Assembly: GCF_042186555.1 (NCBI RefSeq)
Contig: NC_133325.1
Span: 292,770,109 to 292,834,108 of the forward strand
Source: Aquarana catesbeiana
Taxonomy: Eukaryota > Chordata > Amphibia > Anura > Ranidae
Direction: 5' to 3'
Length of the DNA stretch: 64,000 nucleotides
Made by a program: the position numbers and the translations under genes
Notes under the pieces: generated by a model
Database searches by the model: none
Told to the model about the DNA's origin: nothing
What the model saw: the letters and a program-made list of their open reading frames with translations, nothing else
Shown: piece after piece, positions 1 to 10,060 of the stretch
Numbering within the stretch: the first letter of the stretch is position 1
Layout of the letters: each line of letters starts with the position of its first letter

Positions 1-140
1 GCACCCAGGCGACGGTGACCCTAGGATCAGCCCTGCCAGTACCGCGGCCCAAAGGTGACAGAATACTTGCAGGAAAGAGCAGCGCCGAACTGCCAGGAGA
101 CGCCTGCTGGTGGACTTCAATACTGCACACCAAATGATCG

Positions 141-1046
141 ATATTACCAGCAGAGAAGACCTTTCCTGACACCACCGGACAGAGGGTCCAAGACCTCTGC
201 CCCACATCTGTGGCGGTTCCAGATGCTCAGGGTGAAAAGGAGGTGGTCACTTCCCAGCAGCAGATCAGGATACAGGGGGAGAAGGGAGAGGAGATGTTCG
301 TCGTCCCTCCCCAACAGTTGGCCAGGGTGGAGGAAGCGGTCTTTCCTCCCCAGCAAAGATCCATGCACCTGGGAAACAGTACCACAGACATATCGTTCCA
401 ACAGCCAGATGAGGGAACAGAAAAGGAAGCAACTGGCTCACTTCACCAATGGCAGTTACACAGTTTGGGAGTGGAGGAAGCCAGCCTCCTGCCCCAACAG
501 TTAGCCAGAGCGGAGGATGTAGAGTCCCCAGCAGAAGTGCTGGCAACAGGGCAGAGTGCTGCTGGCCTCTGCCCTCAACTAACAGAAGAGGGAGTTCCTG
601 TGGTAGTGGATGGGACTTCAGTCCCCACTTGTATACCCCAGGGATGCTGGGCAGTCGGCCCAGATCCACAACAGCATGACGGAGTGAGCCCAGTCACCCT
701 GTCTTCTCTCCAGTGGCTGAAAGGACTCCAGGGAGAAGGGCTAGTCCAGGCCTGTCCCCAGTGGTGGGCATGTTCTCTGAGAGAGGCAGAGGTTGGCTGG
801 GTGAGTAATGCTCTGTTTGGAACAATTTGTTTGGGGTACTGTGTGGGTACAGGCATTAGGGGACTTGAACTATGGACTAACTTCAGAGTAAATCCGTCTG
901 GGATCTCCTCCTGTGTTAGTCATCTGCCAACAAGGGAAAAATGTGACAGACCTAGCCGGGACAGAGGCTTTTGGAGGGGACTGAATGCTAGCCTCTTGCC
1001 GACCGATCGTGGGCCCTGGCATTTGGGGGAACGGTGCTCTTTGTGA
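141..1046 (+). pseudogene. 3' part of an LTR-element ORF (copy 1)
   Basis: The frame is open from about 141 to a TGA at 1046; its 5' part lies outside the window or is broken by an upstream in-frame stop. I do not recognise the protein family. It is clearly homologous to the larger minus-strand protein at 61945-63953: both share the stretches RVQDLCPT, CIPQGCWAVGPDPQQ, CSLREAE and WVSNALFG-ICLGYCVGTG. The protein is rich in Glu, Pro and Gln and has one short hydrophobic stretch near its C-terminus. The last ~100 bases run into the presumed LTR, so the annotated C-terminus may be fortuitous. It is the last frame before an LTR, so a gag-like or accessory protein of a retroelement is likely; no RT, protease or integrase motif is visible. 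Confidence 0.55.
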
Positions 1047-1827
1047 GCGGTATGCCTGAGGACCCTTTAGGTGGTGTTACTTTGGATTCAGGTCCATATC
1101 CCCCCAAGAGACACAGACTCTGGGAACCCTGTATTTGCCATATTACATAGGGTGACCGATTCATACTGTTGGAACCTTAAGATTACTTTTACAACATCCT
1201 CGAGTTGACCCGTTCGGGGTCCCACTGTGGCTGTTGGACTGTTTTCCAGGGGGGAGTATTGTCATGAAGCTTGGAATACTGAAGTATTTCTCCATTGATT
1301 CTATTACACAGTGGGGGGGGGTCTTCTGCCCTGTTTTAAGGCTAACCCCCTCCAGATGGCTCCAGGGTCTGGAAAGAATGCATTGTTCTGTGTTTGACTG
1401 TTTGTTTATGTACTTTAATTACCCCCCTGGGGCTTCTCTGTGTCATTACACAATCAGTCCTTCTATTCAAGCTATCGGACCAATCCCTGCTGACCCTGTT
1501 TCAAGTCCTCATTTGCATGACCAAGAGGACCTAATTGAGGACTAAAGTGTACTTTACAATTGACCAATAGGAAAGTGATTGTTGGGGGCGGGGTGTTCAA
1601 ACTGCTGTGTATAACATCAATAAAAGAGAGATTCCTGTTTGAACTTACATACAGCCTGCCTGGTGTTTGTTCTAAGCTATCACAACTGGATTCGAATGGC
1701 ACATAGCTGTAGTTCGAATCCCGGTGCATCGGATGACCGAACCATCAGACGTTGCGATCGGTAATCTGATTCAATAGCCAGAGAGGAGTGTCGGGAGAGT
1801 GGAATCGAGGGAGCAGGGGCTCGTTAC
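942..1827 (+). mobile_element. Probable 3' LTR of copy 1 (start uncertain)
   Basis: The first ~230 bases align with the U3 start of the LTR at the right end of the window (there on the minus strand). The proposed start is TGTGACAG after a purine-rich tract, the proposed end GCTCGTTACA. An alternative start is TGTCATGAAG at 1260, directly after the better polypurine tract CAGGGGGGAGTAT; that would give a 568-bp LTR. The body holds promoter signals and an AATAAA. The 5' LTR is not in the window, so no target duplication can be checked. LINE coding sequence resumes soon after 1828, so the element sits in the LINE described next. Confidence 0.5.
1560..1623 (+). promoter_or_regulatory. Pol II promoter and poly(A) signal inside LTR copy 1
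   Basis: Within ~65 bases there are, in order, a CCAAT box (GACCAATAGGAAAG), a GC box (GGGGGCGGGG), a TATA-like TGTATAACAT and AATAAA. That order (U3 promoter followed closely by an R-region poly(A) signal) is normal for a retroelement LTR. No activity can be inferred from sequence alone. Confidence 0.55.
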
Positions 1828-1976
1828 AGTCAGCTTTACACAGAAGGAAGACATACTACGCTTGGCACGTACCCATGGGCAACTGACTCATGATGGGGGT
1901 GCACGTACAAATATTCCAGGATCTGTCTGTCATTACTCTCTAACATAGTAAGGATCTGCGCCCCCTGCTTACTACT

Positions 1977-2126
1977 CTGCGTGACAGGCACATTGGGTAC
2001 CGGTGGAAATTTCCCTTCTGTCTAACAGCCACGGTGGGGAACCGTTCAGCCTTCCTGCAAACACTAGCAGACTTTCAGGCCTTCTGTGACACCATAGGAA
2101 TTCCAAGAGTGGCAATCCTGTATTAG
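1977..2126 (+). pseudogene. LINE1 ORF1 C-terminal fragment
   Basis: Fifty codons end in TAG. The motif order Y-R-W-x-F-P-F-x-L, then a Leu-rich stretch, then D-F-x-x-F-C-D-x-x-x-I-P is that of the C-terminal domain of L1/Tx1 ORF1 proteins (RNA-binding nucleic-acid chaperones that coat LINE RNA). Only this fragment is legible; the upstream RRM region is not found. The call rests on recalled family motifs and on similarity to the ORF1 fragment of the second LINE near 26870. Confidence 0.55.
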
Positions 2127-3409
2127 TATAGTTCCTTCCTGCAACCAGAACCACCCTGGATCAACAGTCACTCCGAGATAACACCACGTTCACGGTGCAA
2201 CAGGCAAAGACGCCGCAGATCTTCCTCTACCTCTTCCCTGAGAAGCCAAGGGGACATGGATACAGAACGTGGATCTAGAGCTTCGCCTTCTTCAACTCGA
2301 TGCAAGACATATTCCTGACCAGAGTTTTCCACCTTTTGTGAGTTGTCACACTAACCCGGTCCCTTTCTGGGCCTGGGCTCTTGGAAAAATACGCCTGCTA
2401 TTAGATCATTAAGATGAGGGGGCTCTGTAGTGGGTTAGTGTATGCAGAGTCTATGTCCCCACTGCACAGGGCCAAATTGTGCCTACGCTAACATTTTTCC
2501 CAAAGCTGCATACTCACCCCAGTGACAAGGTCTAGCCTAATCGCACTGGATATGCACCATGTTTTTGTTTTTGTTTTGTTGTGTTTTTTTTTTCTTCTCT
2601 CTATACACCTGTTTGCCTGTACAGCGAGATCCCGATCACCTATAGCTTTTTTCTCATACTAAGCTTTTGATTGAGAGACCTGATGGAAATGACTTCAGTG
2701 CCAGTAATGGTGTTGTCATGAGTGTCACGCCAGAGATCAATGTTTTACAGGAGAGCCTACTGGGGTTGGGAATATTGGCAAAGCGGACATGCCTTAGAGG
2801 TGGGGATGTCTAGTTTCCCTGCAACTCTTAACATCTTTATAGCTATTAGGATCTCTGGCGTGGCAATCTGATGCTTCTTTGACTACTGATTGTACGCTAA
2901 CCAGAATGTTGGCTCACCCAGGGCCTCACTACAGCATCTTTACGTTGTTAATTCCATGGCTGGTGGATACCTGAGATGAGTGGGTGCTTGAACACATATA
3001 GATATATATAGAATGAGATCCGGAAGTCCTGTCTTTAGGTTGGTGTTACCCAGCTAATACTTTTATGGGTGCCCCTGGTTCAAGTTATAGTTTAATCAGA
3101 CTCATAATTATAATTTCTGTTATCACAAGTGTTTAGCTTGTTTTAAGTTATGATATGGCTGTTATGCGCTGTTGCATACAACTAATGCGTGTGGCTGTTG
3201 GAAAGGGGCAGGAATTCTGATCTGCAGACTGGTTCACTTTGGTGCACACCCTGCAGCGGAAGATCTTGCCCAGCAGAAGAATGGCTGGTCATTGATGCAG
3301 CTCAGGTTTCTTTACTACTTCAGGGCCTGCACAGTGAACTGTCTTATTACCCTAGATCTGGGTCTAGGAGAGAGCTGACAAAACTCTCTCTGGCCTCTTA
3401 ATTCTTAGG

Positions 3410-3732
3410 GGTGACTTTAATGTCCCCCTAAATCCTGATTGATACCTCCAATGGTGCATCTGCTCTCCCCTTTTCTGCTTTTTGGCAGATCAAACTCGTT
3501 AGCTTCTCTTGCATTGCATGATACTTAGCGGACCCTTTACCCGAGAGATAGAGATTATACTTTCTTCTCATCCCCGCACAATCGTTATTCGAGATTGGAC
3601 TATCTATTCATTCCACAAGCTGATCTTTCCTACCTCCATGGTGCCACTATAGAAAACAGGGTACTGTCGGATCATCATCCGGTAACCATGACTTTGCGGT
3701 TCCCAAATAGAATCACCTCCACTAAAATCTGA
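3410..3732 (+). pseudogene. LINE1 ORF2 endonuclease, C-terminal part
   Basis: The AP-endonuclease-like domain nicks target DNA in L1-type retrotransposition. Visible signatures are GDFNVPLNP (the GDFN block), then after a frameshift an ALHD-x-RTLYPRDRDYTFFS block, the hydrophobic RLDYLFI, and SDHHPVTM, the catalytic SDH block. These are in the right order and spacing for the second half of the domain. Stops and at least one frameshift break it. A stop at 3732 precedes the linker fragment. Confidence 0.75.
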
Positions 3733-3735
3733 AGA

Positions 3736-4299
3736 ATGGATGCATCCCTACTCACGGATCTCAGCGACCTGGAATCTACTAGACAGGAGATTGGTGACTT
3801 TTTTCGTCGAAATGACACCCCGGATGTTTTTTATTTGATGCAGTGGGAGGCACACAAATGTGTCATAAGAGATAACTTGCTTTCTATAGCGGCTCGGAAG
3901 AAAAAAGAACACCAAACTCTAATAGTGGAACTTTCCGATAAGATTTGCAAGCTGAAAGCCCAACACAAACATTTAGAGGCATTTAGGACGGCACAGGAAC
4001 TGGAGGAAACACGCTCACTCCTATTAGAAGAACTCTTTAAAAGGGCACGTCGTCGGAATACCCTAACCCAGAAATTTTTCTATGAACACGGAAATAAACC
4101 AGGTAGGCTTTTGGCTAGAGCTACTCAGCAACGCACGCTTGCTTCCACAATTCACCATATTATAGATACATCAGGTGTGACTCATTCTAAAAATGAGGAC
4201 ATTGCCCAACAGTTTCAAAACTTCTACAGTAAGCTGTATAACCTAAAGACCAGTGAATCTTGTCTGGTGTTGGTGAGTAATCGCGCTGAACTTATATAA
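3736..4299 (+). pseudogene. LINE1 ORF2 linker between endonuclease and RT
   Basis: A 187-aa open stretch rich in Lys, Glu and Leu, with helical and coiled-coil character around residues 50-115. The block FFYEHGNKPGRLLARA is a conserved landmark of vertebrate L1/Tx1 ORF2 just upstream of the RT. It ends in a premature TAA before the RT. Originally it was continuous with the fragments on both sides. Confidence 0.75.
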
Positions 4300-4401
4300 G
4301 CGTTCTTGCAACAATATGGTCCCCCTGCTTTATCAGCAGAAGACTCCAAGGCCTTGGAAGCCTCGCTGATGAAAGAAGAATGAAAATTAGCTCTGAAGAC
4401 T

Positions 4402-4912
4402 ATGAAACCAGGTAAATGCCCAGGCCCAGATGGTATTCCGGCACAATACTATAAGGCGTTCCCCGACTCTTTGGTCTCAGGCTTCCCTAAGGCCTTCAAT
4501 TCTCTGTCTACTGGGCCCTGCATGTCAGAGAGCCTTCTTGAGGCATTCATTTCGGTTATCCCTAAAGAAGGGAAAGAACCTACCAATGTCGCCACTTACT
4601 ATCCAATTTCTCTTCTTAATGTGGACGTCAAGTTGTTCTCCAAGATCTTGGTGACACATTTGTCTTACCATGTCCTGGCATGGGTGGGTTTGGATCACGT
4701 GGGGTTTGTCCCAGAGACGCCATAGACAACACTATTAAAGCCCTGAATTTACATCATTGGCTTACATCTAGCCAACAAGAGGGTTTCTTTCTTGCAATGG
4801 ATGCTGAGAAGGTGTTTGACAGAGTGGCCTGGGACTTTATGGAGGTGGTTCTGGGTGCTTTGAGGATCAGGACACGTATGAGAACCCTTGTATGCCAACC
4901 CCAGAGCTAGAG
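4402..4912 (+). pseudogene. LINE1 reverse transcriptase, fingers and palm start
   Basis: Key RT landmarks are KCPGPDGIPAQYYKAF, ISVIPKEGKEP, a degraded YRPISLLN (here YYPISLLN), VDVKLFSKIL, and after a frameshift near 4725 the palm motif AxDAEKVFDRVAW, whose Asp is a catalytic metal ligand. The catalytic DD motif is lost: the sequence breaks off at the MITE inserted after 4915 and does not resume until the C-terminal domain. Dead by frameshift and deletion. Confidence 0.8.
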
Positions 4913-4915
4913 TTA

Positions 4916-5347
4916 TGCCCTGTACACACGATCGGATATTGATCGGACATTCCGACAACAAAATCCATGGATTTTTTCCGACGGATGTTGGCTCAAACTT
5001 GTCTTGTATACACACGGTCGCATAAAGTTGTCAGAAAATCTGATTGTTCTGAACGCGGTGACGTAAAACACATATGTCAGGACTATAAACGGGGCAGTAG
5101 CCAATATCTTTCGTCTCTTAATTTATTCTGAGCATGAGTGGCACTTTGTGTGTCGGATTTGTGTACACATGATCGGAATTTAACCGAACGGATTTTTGTC
5201 GGAAAATTTTAGAGCCTGCTCTCAAACTTTGTGTGTCGGAAATTCCGACAGAAAAAGTCTGATGGAGCCCACACCCGATTGGAATTTCCGACAACACAAT
5301 CCGATCGCACTTTTTCCGTTGGAAAATCCGACCGTGTGTACAGGGCA
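4916..5347. mobile_element. PIF/Harbinger-type MITE, 432 bp
   Basis: The ends are inverted repeats: TGCCCTGTACACACG at the left and its complement CGTGTGTACAGGGCA at the right. TTA flanks both sides (4913-4915 and 5348-5350), the 3-bp duplication expected of PIF/Harbinger elements. The interior is full of short inverted copies of TCCGAC/GTCGGA and has no coding capacity, so it would need transposase supplied in trans. It splits the LINE1 ORF2. Confidence 0.75.
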
Positions 5348-5350
5348 TTA

Positions 5351-5505
5351 TGCCCTGTACACACGGTCGGAATTTCTGACGGAATATGTGCGATCGGAGC
5401 TTGTTGTCGGAAATTCCGACCGTGTGGGCTCCATCAAACTTTTTCCATCAGAATTTCTGACACACAAAGTTTGAGAGCAGGCTATAAAATCTTTCCCCCA
5501 AAATC
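5351..5505. mobile_element. Truncated, inverted half copy of the same MITE
   Basis: It starts with the same terminus directly after the TTA that closes the complete copy. It matches the reverse complement of that copy's right half as far as the GAGAGCAGGCT stretch. The other terminus is missing. Together the pair forms an imperfect inverted repeat centred near 5349. Confidence 0.7.
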
Positions 5506-5507
5506 AT

Positions 5508-6115
5508 GTGATTTCAATTCTTTATGCTGCAATGTTTGAGAATCCATCTGTTTTTTTCCGCACTGACCACGCATTCTGGGAGAATGCACTGGGGATCAAG
5601 TTAAATGAGGCTAGCTGGGAGCGCATCCATTTATATATCCACAAAGGATCCTTGAACGTCTCAACCCAAGAAAATGGGTTTTCAAATATAATTTGAAAAG
5701 GCGGTGGTATAGAACCCTAGATCTGATTCACAAATTTGCCCCCTTGGTACCTGATTGTTGTTGGAGATGTGGCAAAGAGACAGGCACTCTCTTCCACATT
5801 TGGTGGGAGTGCCCAATAATCCAATCTTATTGGCGTAAGGTTCATGATATGATACTGGCGGTTTCTTCGCTTCCACTGCAGTTTTCTCCAACACAGTACC
5901 TTCTACATTACTCCAAGATATCTAAAAAGCTCTACCATAAATCGGTTGCTATGCATATGATTAATGCTGCTAGGTAATGCGTCCCAGTACATTGCAGATC
6001 CACAGACCCTCCCTCACTGAAGGAGTGGCTCCGGCGTATTGACCGCATAGCTGAGATGGAGAAGCTAATCCATATCACTCTTGATAAAGTTTCCAAGTAC
6101 TCTGATTTATGGACG
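5508..6115 (+). pseudogene. LINE1 ORF2 C-terminal zinc-knuckle domain
   Basis: After one frameshift near 5695 the frame shows C-C-W-R-C-G followed by GTLFHIWWECPIIQSYW, the Cys/His C-terminal domain of L1/Tx1 ORF2. Further on come a PPSLKEWLRRID-like block and MEKLIHITLDK, also typical of the ORF2 tail. A stop at about 5977 and later shifts break it. The domain helps ORF2 protein bind LINE RNA. Confidence 0.75.
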
Positions 6116-6737
6116 CCCTGGACGACCTTTTGAGGTTCACATTCATATCAAAATCTACAACAGGCTGCCAATTGAAATCCGATTATACCAACATGACTGA
6201 AAATCGTAATAGGCATACTTGCATGCCATCTATGAAGTTGCATCCCTCCGTACACTTGGCAATGATGGATGGAGAGGGCAGTTGGTGGTGTCCCCACCCC
6301 CTCCCCATTCTCCTATTTTCCGCTTCCCCTCTCTCTTTCTTTTCCCCAATCCTTTTTTTTTCTTTTTCCCTTTCCCATACCCCCCCCCCGTGGCTCGACC
6401 CCGGTGAGCGAGAATAGCAGAGTTGAGAGAGACCTGAGAAGACTACATATTTTATATAAATACGCAGTGGTCGTAACTGGCAATTTCTGGTATTGCATTC
6501 AGTAACACAGGTCAAATGCTCATTAGAATTTGTCTATATTTGCCATACTTTTACTGTGGGGTCTTCATGATATGAGACCCTATTCTTACCCATTGGAAGA
6601 TATTGCTAATATCTTCTCTTTTCTGATTTATCTGTCTCCATTTACATGACTGTACAATGTATGTGGCAATTTCTCTTGTGTTTATTGTACTATTTTCAAA
6701 AATATTCAATAAAATGTTTATGCAAAAAAAAAAAAAA
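6116..6737 (+). other. LINE1 3' UTR with poly(A) signal and tail
   Basis: Non-coding sequence with a long pyrimidine-rich tract (about 6295-6395), AATAAA at 6708 and a run of A from about 6723. The polypyrimidine tract creates spurious open frames on both strands. The tail fixes the element's 3' end and its plus orientation. Confidence 0.75.
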
Positions 6738-6824
6738 AAGATATTTTAATGTTTGCACCAATGATGAGGGTGGTTGTTTTGAGTTTTTTTCTATTTCCAT
6801 TTATGTTATGTTTATTGCCTAGGC

Positions 6825-6960
6825 CAGTGATGGCGAACCTTGGCACTTCAGATGTTTTTGAACTACATTTCCCATGATGCTCTTGCACTCTGCAGTGTAG
6901 TTGAGCATCATGGGAAATGTAGTTCCAAAACATCTGGAGTGCCAAGGTTCGCCATCACTG
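6825..6960. mobile_element. 136-bp palindromic hAT-type MITE
   Basis: It starts with CAGTGATGGCGAACC and ends with its complement; almost the whole element folds back on itself apart from a short centre near 6885-6895. It is flanked by a perfect 8-bp duplication, GCCTAGGC, at 6817-6824 and 6961-6968. CAGTG-type ends with an 8-bp duplication are characteristic of hAT elements. No coding capacity. Confidence 0.8.
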
Positions 6961-7109
6961 GCCTAGGCCCCGCAGTTGGGTGTATCCCTTCCATGACACA
7001 CCAGTGCAGTGCAAAAGAGACTTTTCCATTTGATTTAAACTGTACCTCTATCCAGGGTGAGACGATGCCTACTAGATGATCTGTTTCAATTGTAATGTTG
7101 TGTAAATGT

Positions 7110-7111
<2 letters not shown>

Positions 7112-7190
<79 letters not shown>
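7112..7190. repeat. (AT)n microsatellite
   Basis: About 79 bases of nearly pure alternating AT. Confidence 0.95.
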
Positions 7191-7196
<6 letters not shown>

Positions 7197-8489
7197 CTTG
7201 TGAAATTTAATCTATAATTTGTATATGTCTCTTATTTATCCATTGTGACAGTAACGTATATGGTTTTATAAGTCTCCTGAAGAAGCCACTTTGTCTTGGT
7301 GAAACATGTAGAGTGGAAATCATTGTACTTACATGATGCTTGTATGGAACTGTACATGATTTTACAAATTTTTTATAAGTGCATTAGTAAAAATTCTTGA
7401 TTTTATTTATGTGGCATTAATGTTTTCAGCACCTTAAAAATCCCCTTTTCATACCTATCAAAAATTAATTAATTGGGATGTGGTGCAATATTTCCTAGTA
7501 ACTCCAGACATTACCTTCCGAAAAGTTGAAAAATAAATTGTTTACTTTAAAGTACACATGTGGCCAATCAATAGATATTTAAAGATTTGCACATTTTTAG
7601 CAAGCAGTAAATGCATTGTAAAATAATCTCTCATTGACTTTTGTAGCTGCAAGCAAAGTGGAACAATGGAACAATTCAAATCCTCTTCTCAATAGTTCAG
7701 CTCTCTCCGCTCCTCCCTCCTAGAGTACCTGCCTTGTGGTTACTTTAGAGAAGCCTTTTTTAAACAGAGCTCCATGAAACCCTAGGGTTCCTCCTGAGGG
7801 TGTTAGGGGTTCCTTCAGTAATGAGCAATGAAGAAGGCAATTTTCCCCTAACCAGGGGCACCATAGTTTTTACTGTCTGTATATTTTTCATCAATATTTG
7901 AAATATTCATTTAAGATTATTATTGATAAAAAAAATGTTGCACAGAGCAGGGAATTTGTTACAAGGAAACATTGGAATACCCCCAAATGAGACTTTAAAT
8001 TGGCAACAACACTAAAAGATAAGTAAAAATTGTTTTATTAAGAAAAAATGAAAATAAAATTTCATCACAAGATGATTGCTAAAACATACAGTACATTGAC
8101 ATAAAACATAGATACAGATTACATATTGTCTTGCAGTAGAATATATAGATATGCACATCTAGTAGTTGGTCTCCAGTATCTGAAAACACTTTCCGGTAAC
8201 CAGCATCAGAGAAAAGCTTTCTGGAGCAGGGAAGGTGTTACAAAGTATTATTTACTCCTTTATTTTAAAATATTTTCAACATTAATGATCACACTAATCT
8301 GCTATGTGATGCTAGTGTAATCATTTTTAGTAGGGATTCCAAAGACCTGAACATTTTTTCAGGGTTCTTTTGGGGGAAAATGGTGAGAAAGGCTAAGTTG
8401 CTAAGCAGCTGAGAAACAAAGACTTTAGCATCTCTGCTGTGAATTACTCCACAGTTGCTGCTGTTGTTTTGGACTATTTTACTTCTTGT
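7191..8489. other. AT-rich stretch without a recognisable gene
   Basis: No convincing coding frame. At about 7272-7316 the sequence CTCCTGAAGAAGCC followed by GGTGAAACATGTAGAG resembles a motif in frog PLE pseudo-LTRs (compare 22625-22670), so a PLE remnant is possible. Around 7745-7860 the text GGGTTCCT recurs, suggesting another old repeat. Confidence 0.35.
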
Positions 8490-8903
8490 TAAAGTGATTC
8501 TAAATGCTGGAATTTATAATTTTTTAAATAAATAAATCAAATATAATGTGATACTTACCTGCTGTGCAATGGTTTTCTATTCTTTTTGGGTTTCCCGCCG
8601 GGGTCATGGGTGCTCCCCCTGCTGACTGCCCCTACTAGCAAGCCGCTTCTTTCGTGCACTCAAGCAGGCTTGCATCTGTGAACATTGTCCATTCACATGC
8701 AGAGCGTAACTCGGCCCCATCCCCTGCTGTCTCCTCATTGGCTTACTGGTTGTGATTGACAGCTGCAGAAGCCAATGAGGAGAGAGATACCCAGGAGAGC
8801 CGCTGACTTCATGCACATCGCTGGTTCAAGATAGGGCTCAGGTAAATATAAGGGGGGCACTGCACCCAGAATTTTTTTCACATTAATGCATAGAATGCAT
8901 TAA
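8490..8903. repeat. Older repeat hosting hAT A (left part; right part 12964-13010)
   Basis: If hAT A is removed, the flanks join at TTAATGCATAGAATGCATTAA, a palindrome. The outer ends TTCTAAATGC (about 8497) and GCCTTTAGAACC (12989-13000) look like degraded inverted ends. This suggests an older non-autonomous DNA element with a palindromic core. One of its half-sites, TGCATTAA, became the 8-bp duplication of hAT A. Confidence 0.45.
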
Positions 8904-9128
8904 TAAGGATGGGCGAACGGTTCGGCCCGAGCATAATTTTCGCTGTACAGCTAGAGTAGGGACAGCTCAGATATTTTCACTGTAGTATAGTGAGACCGTG
9001 TCATTCATACATACATTAGTGTAGAGTAGGGACAGCTCATATAGTTTCAGTGTAGTGAGACTGTGTCAGTAATCCTTACATTAGTGTATAGCTAGAGTAG
9101 GGACAGTTCAAATAGCGTCAGTGTAGTG

Positions 9129-9880
9129 ACGGTTGAACACCATCTATTTGATTGCGTTACTGCCAGTTTAACGCCATTTAATTCTGTGTGCGTTACTGCC
9201 AGTTTAATGCCATATAATTTTGTGTGCGTTACTGCCAGTTTAACGCCATATAGATCTGTGTGCATTACTGCCAGTTCAACGCCATATATTTCTGTGTGCA
9301 TTACTGCCAGTTTAACGCCATTTACTTCTGTGTGCGTTACTGCCATTTTAATGTCATATAGTTTTGTGTGCGTTACTGCCAGTTTAACGCCATATAGTTT
9401 TGCGTGCGTTACTGCCAGTTTAACGCCATTTACTTCTGTGTGCATTACTGCCAGTTTAACGCCATATAGTCTTGTGTGCGTTACTGCCAGTTTAACGCCA
9501 TATAGTTCTGTGTGCGTTACTGCCAGTTTAACGCCATATCGTTTTGCGTTCGTTACTGCCATTTTAACAACATATAGTCCTGTGAGCATTACTGCCAATT
9601 TAACGCCATATAGTTCTGTGTGCATTACTGCCAGTTTAACACCATATAGTTCTGTGTGCATTACTGCCAGTTTAACACCATTTACTTTTGCGTGCGTTAA
9701 TGCCAGTTTAACGCCATATAGTTCTGTGTGCGTTACTGTCAGTTTAACGCCATATAGTTTTGTGTGCTTTACTGCCAGTTTAACGCCATATCGTTTAGCA
9801 TGCGTTACTGCCAGTTTAACGCCATATAGTTCTGTGAGCATTACTGCCACTTTAACGCCATATAGTTCTATGCGTCACTG
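9129..9880. repeat. 36-bp minisatellite, about 21 units
   Basis: Unit of the type GTTACTGCCAGTTTAACGCC plus ~16 more bases. The 36-base unit is divisible by three and lacks stops in one frame of each strand, so it reads as long repetitive peptides both ways (about 12 residues per unit). Those frames are repeat artefacts. It lies between the element's left end and its transposase. Confidence 0.9.
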
Positions 9881-10060
9881 TACATTTGGCGCATTATATT
9901 GCAGTATATTATAGTATATCTGTGGAGTGTGTCTGTGTAGTGTGAGTACTCAAATTAAAGTGAACCGAACACCTCTTTACATTGATTAAAGTGCATCTAC
10001 GTACAGATTTCAACTTCTTCTTTACATTTGCTTATAAGCACTGCCCCCTCCCTCCCAATA

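Larger units (their letters stand above)
1828..6737 (+). mobile_element. L1/Tx1-type LINE, decayed (LINE1)
   Basis: Fragments appear in canonical order: C-terminus of ORF1 (1977-2126), end of the endonuclease (3410-3732), linker (3736-4299), reverse transcriptase (4402-4912), zinc-knuckle C-terminus (5508-6115), 3' UTR, AATAAA at 6708 and a poly(A) run ending about 6737. A Harbinger-type MITE and a half copy interrupt it at 4916-5505. Frameshifts and stops lie throughout, so it is inactive. The 5' end is lost or displaced by the LTR element. The stretch 2127-3409 probably carries the ORF1/ORF2 junction and the start of the endonuclease, but I could not read a convincing frame there. Confidence 0.8.

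Noticed and set aside
1710..1732. tRNA-like B box (GTTCGAATCCC) in LTR copy 1
   Set aside because: The T-stem does not pair and no A box, acceptor stem or anticodon arm fits at the right distance; chance match within U5.
6183..6515. Pro/Phe- and Glu/Lys-rich frames on opposite strands
   Set aside because: Pyrimidine tract in the LINE1 3' UTR. No conserved features.
7112..7190. Replication origin or centromeric AT tract
   Set aside because: Simple (AT)n microsatellite; nothing else supports a special role.
9092..9914. Long repetitive proteins (262 aa plus, 252 aa minus) with 12-residue repeats
   Set aside because: Both come from the same 36-bp minisatellite, open on both strands; not genes.
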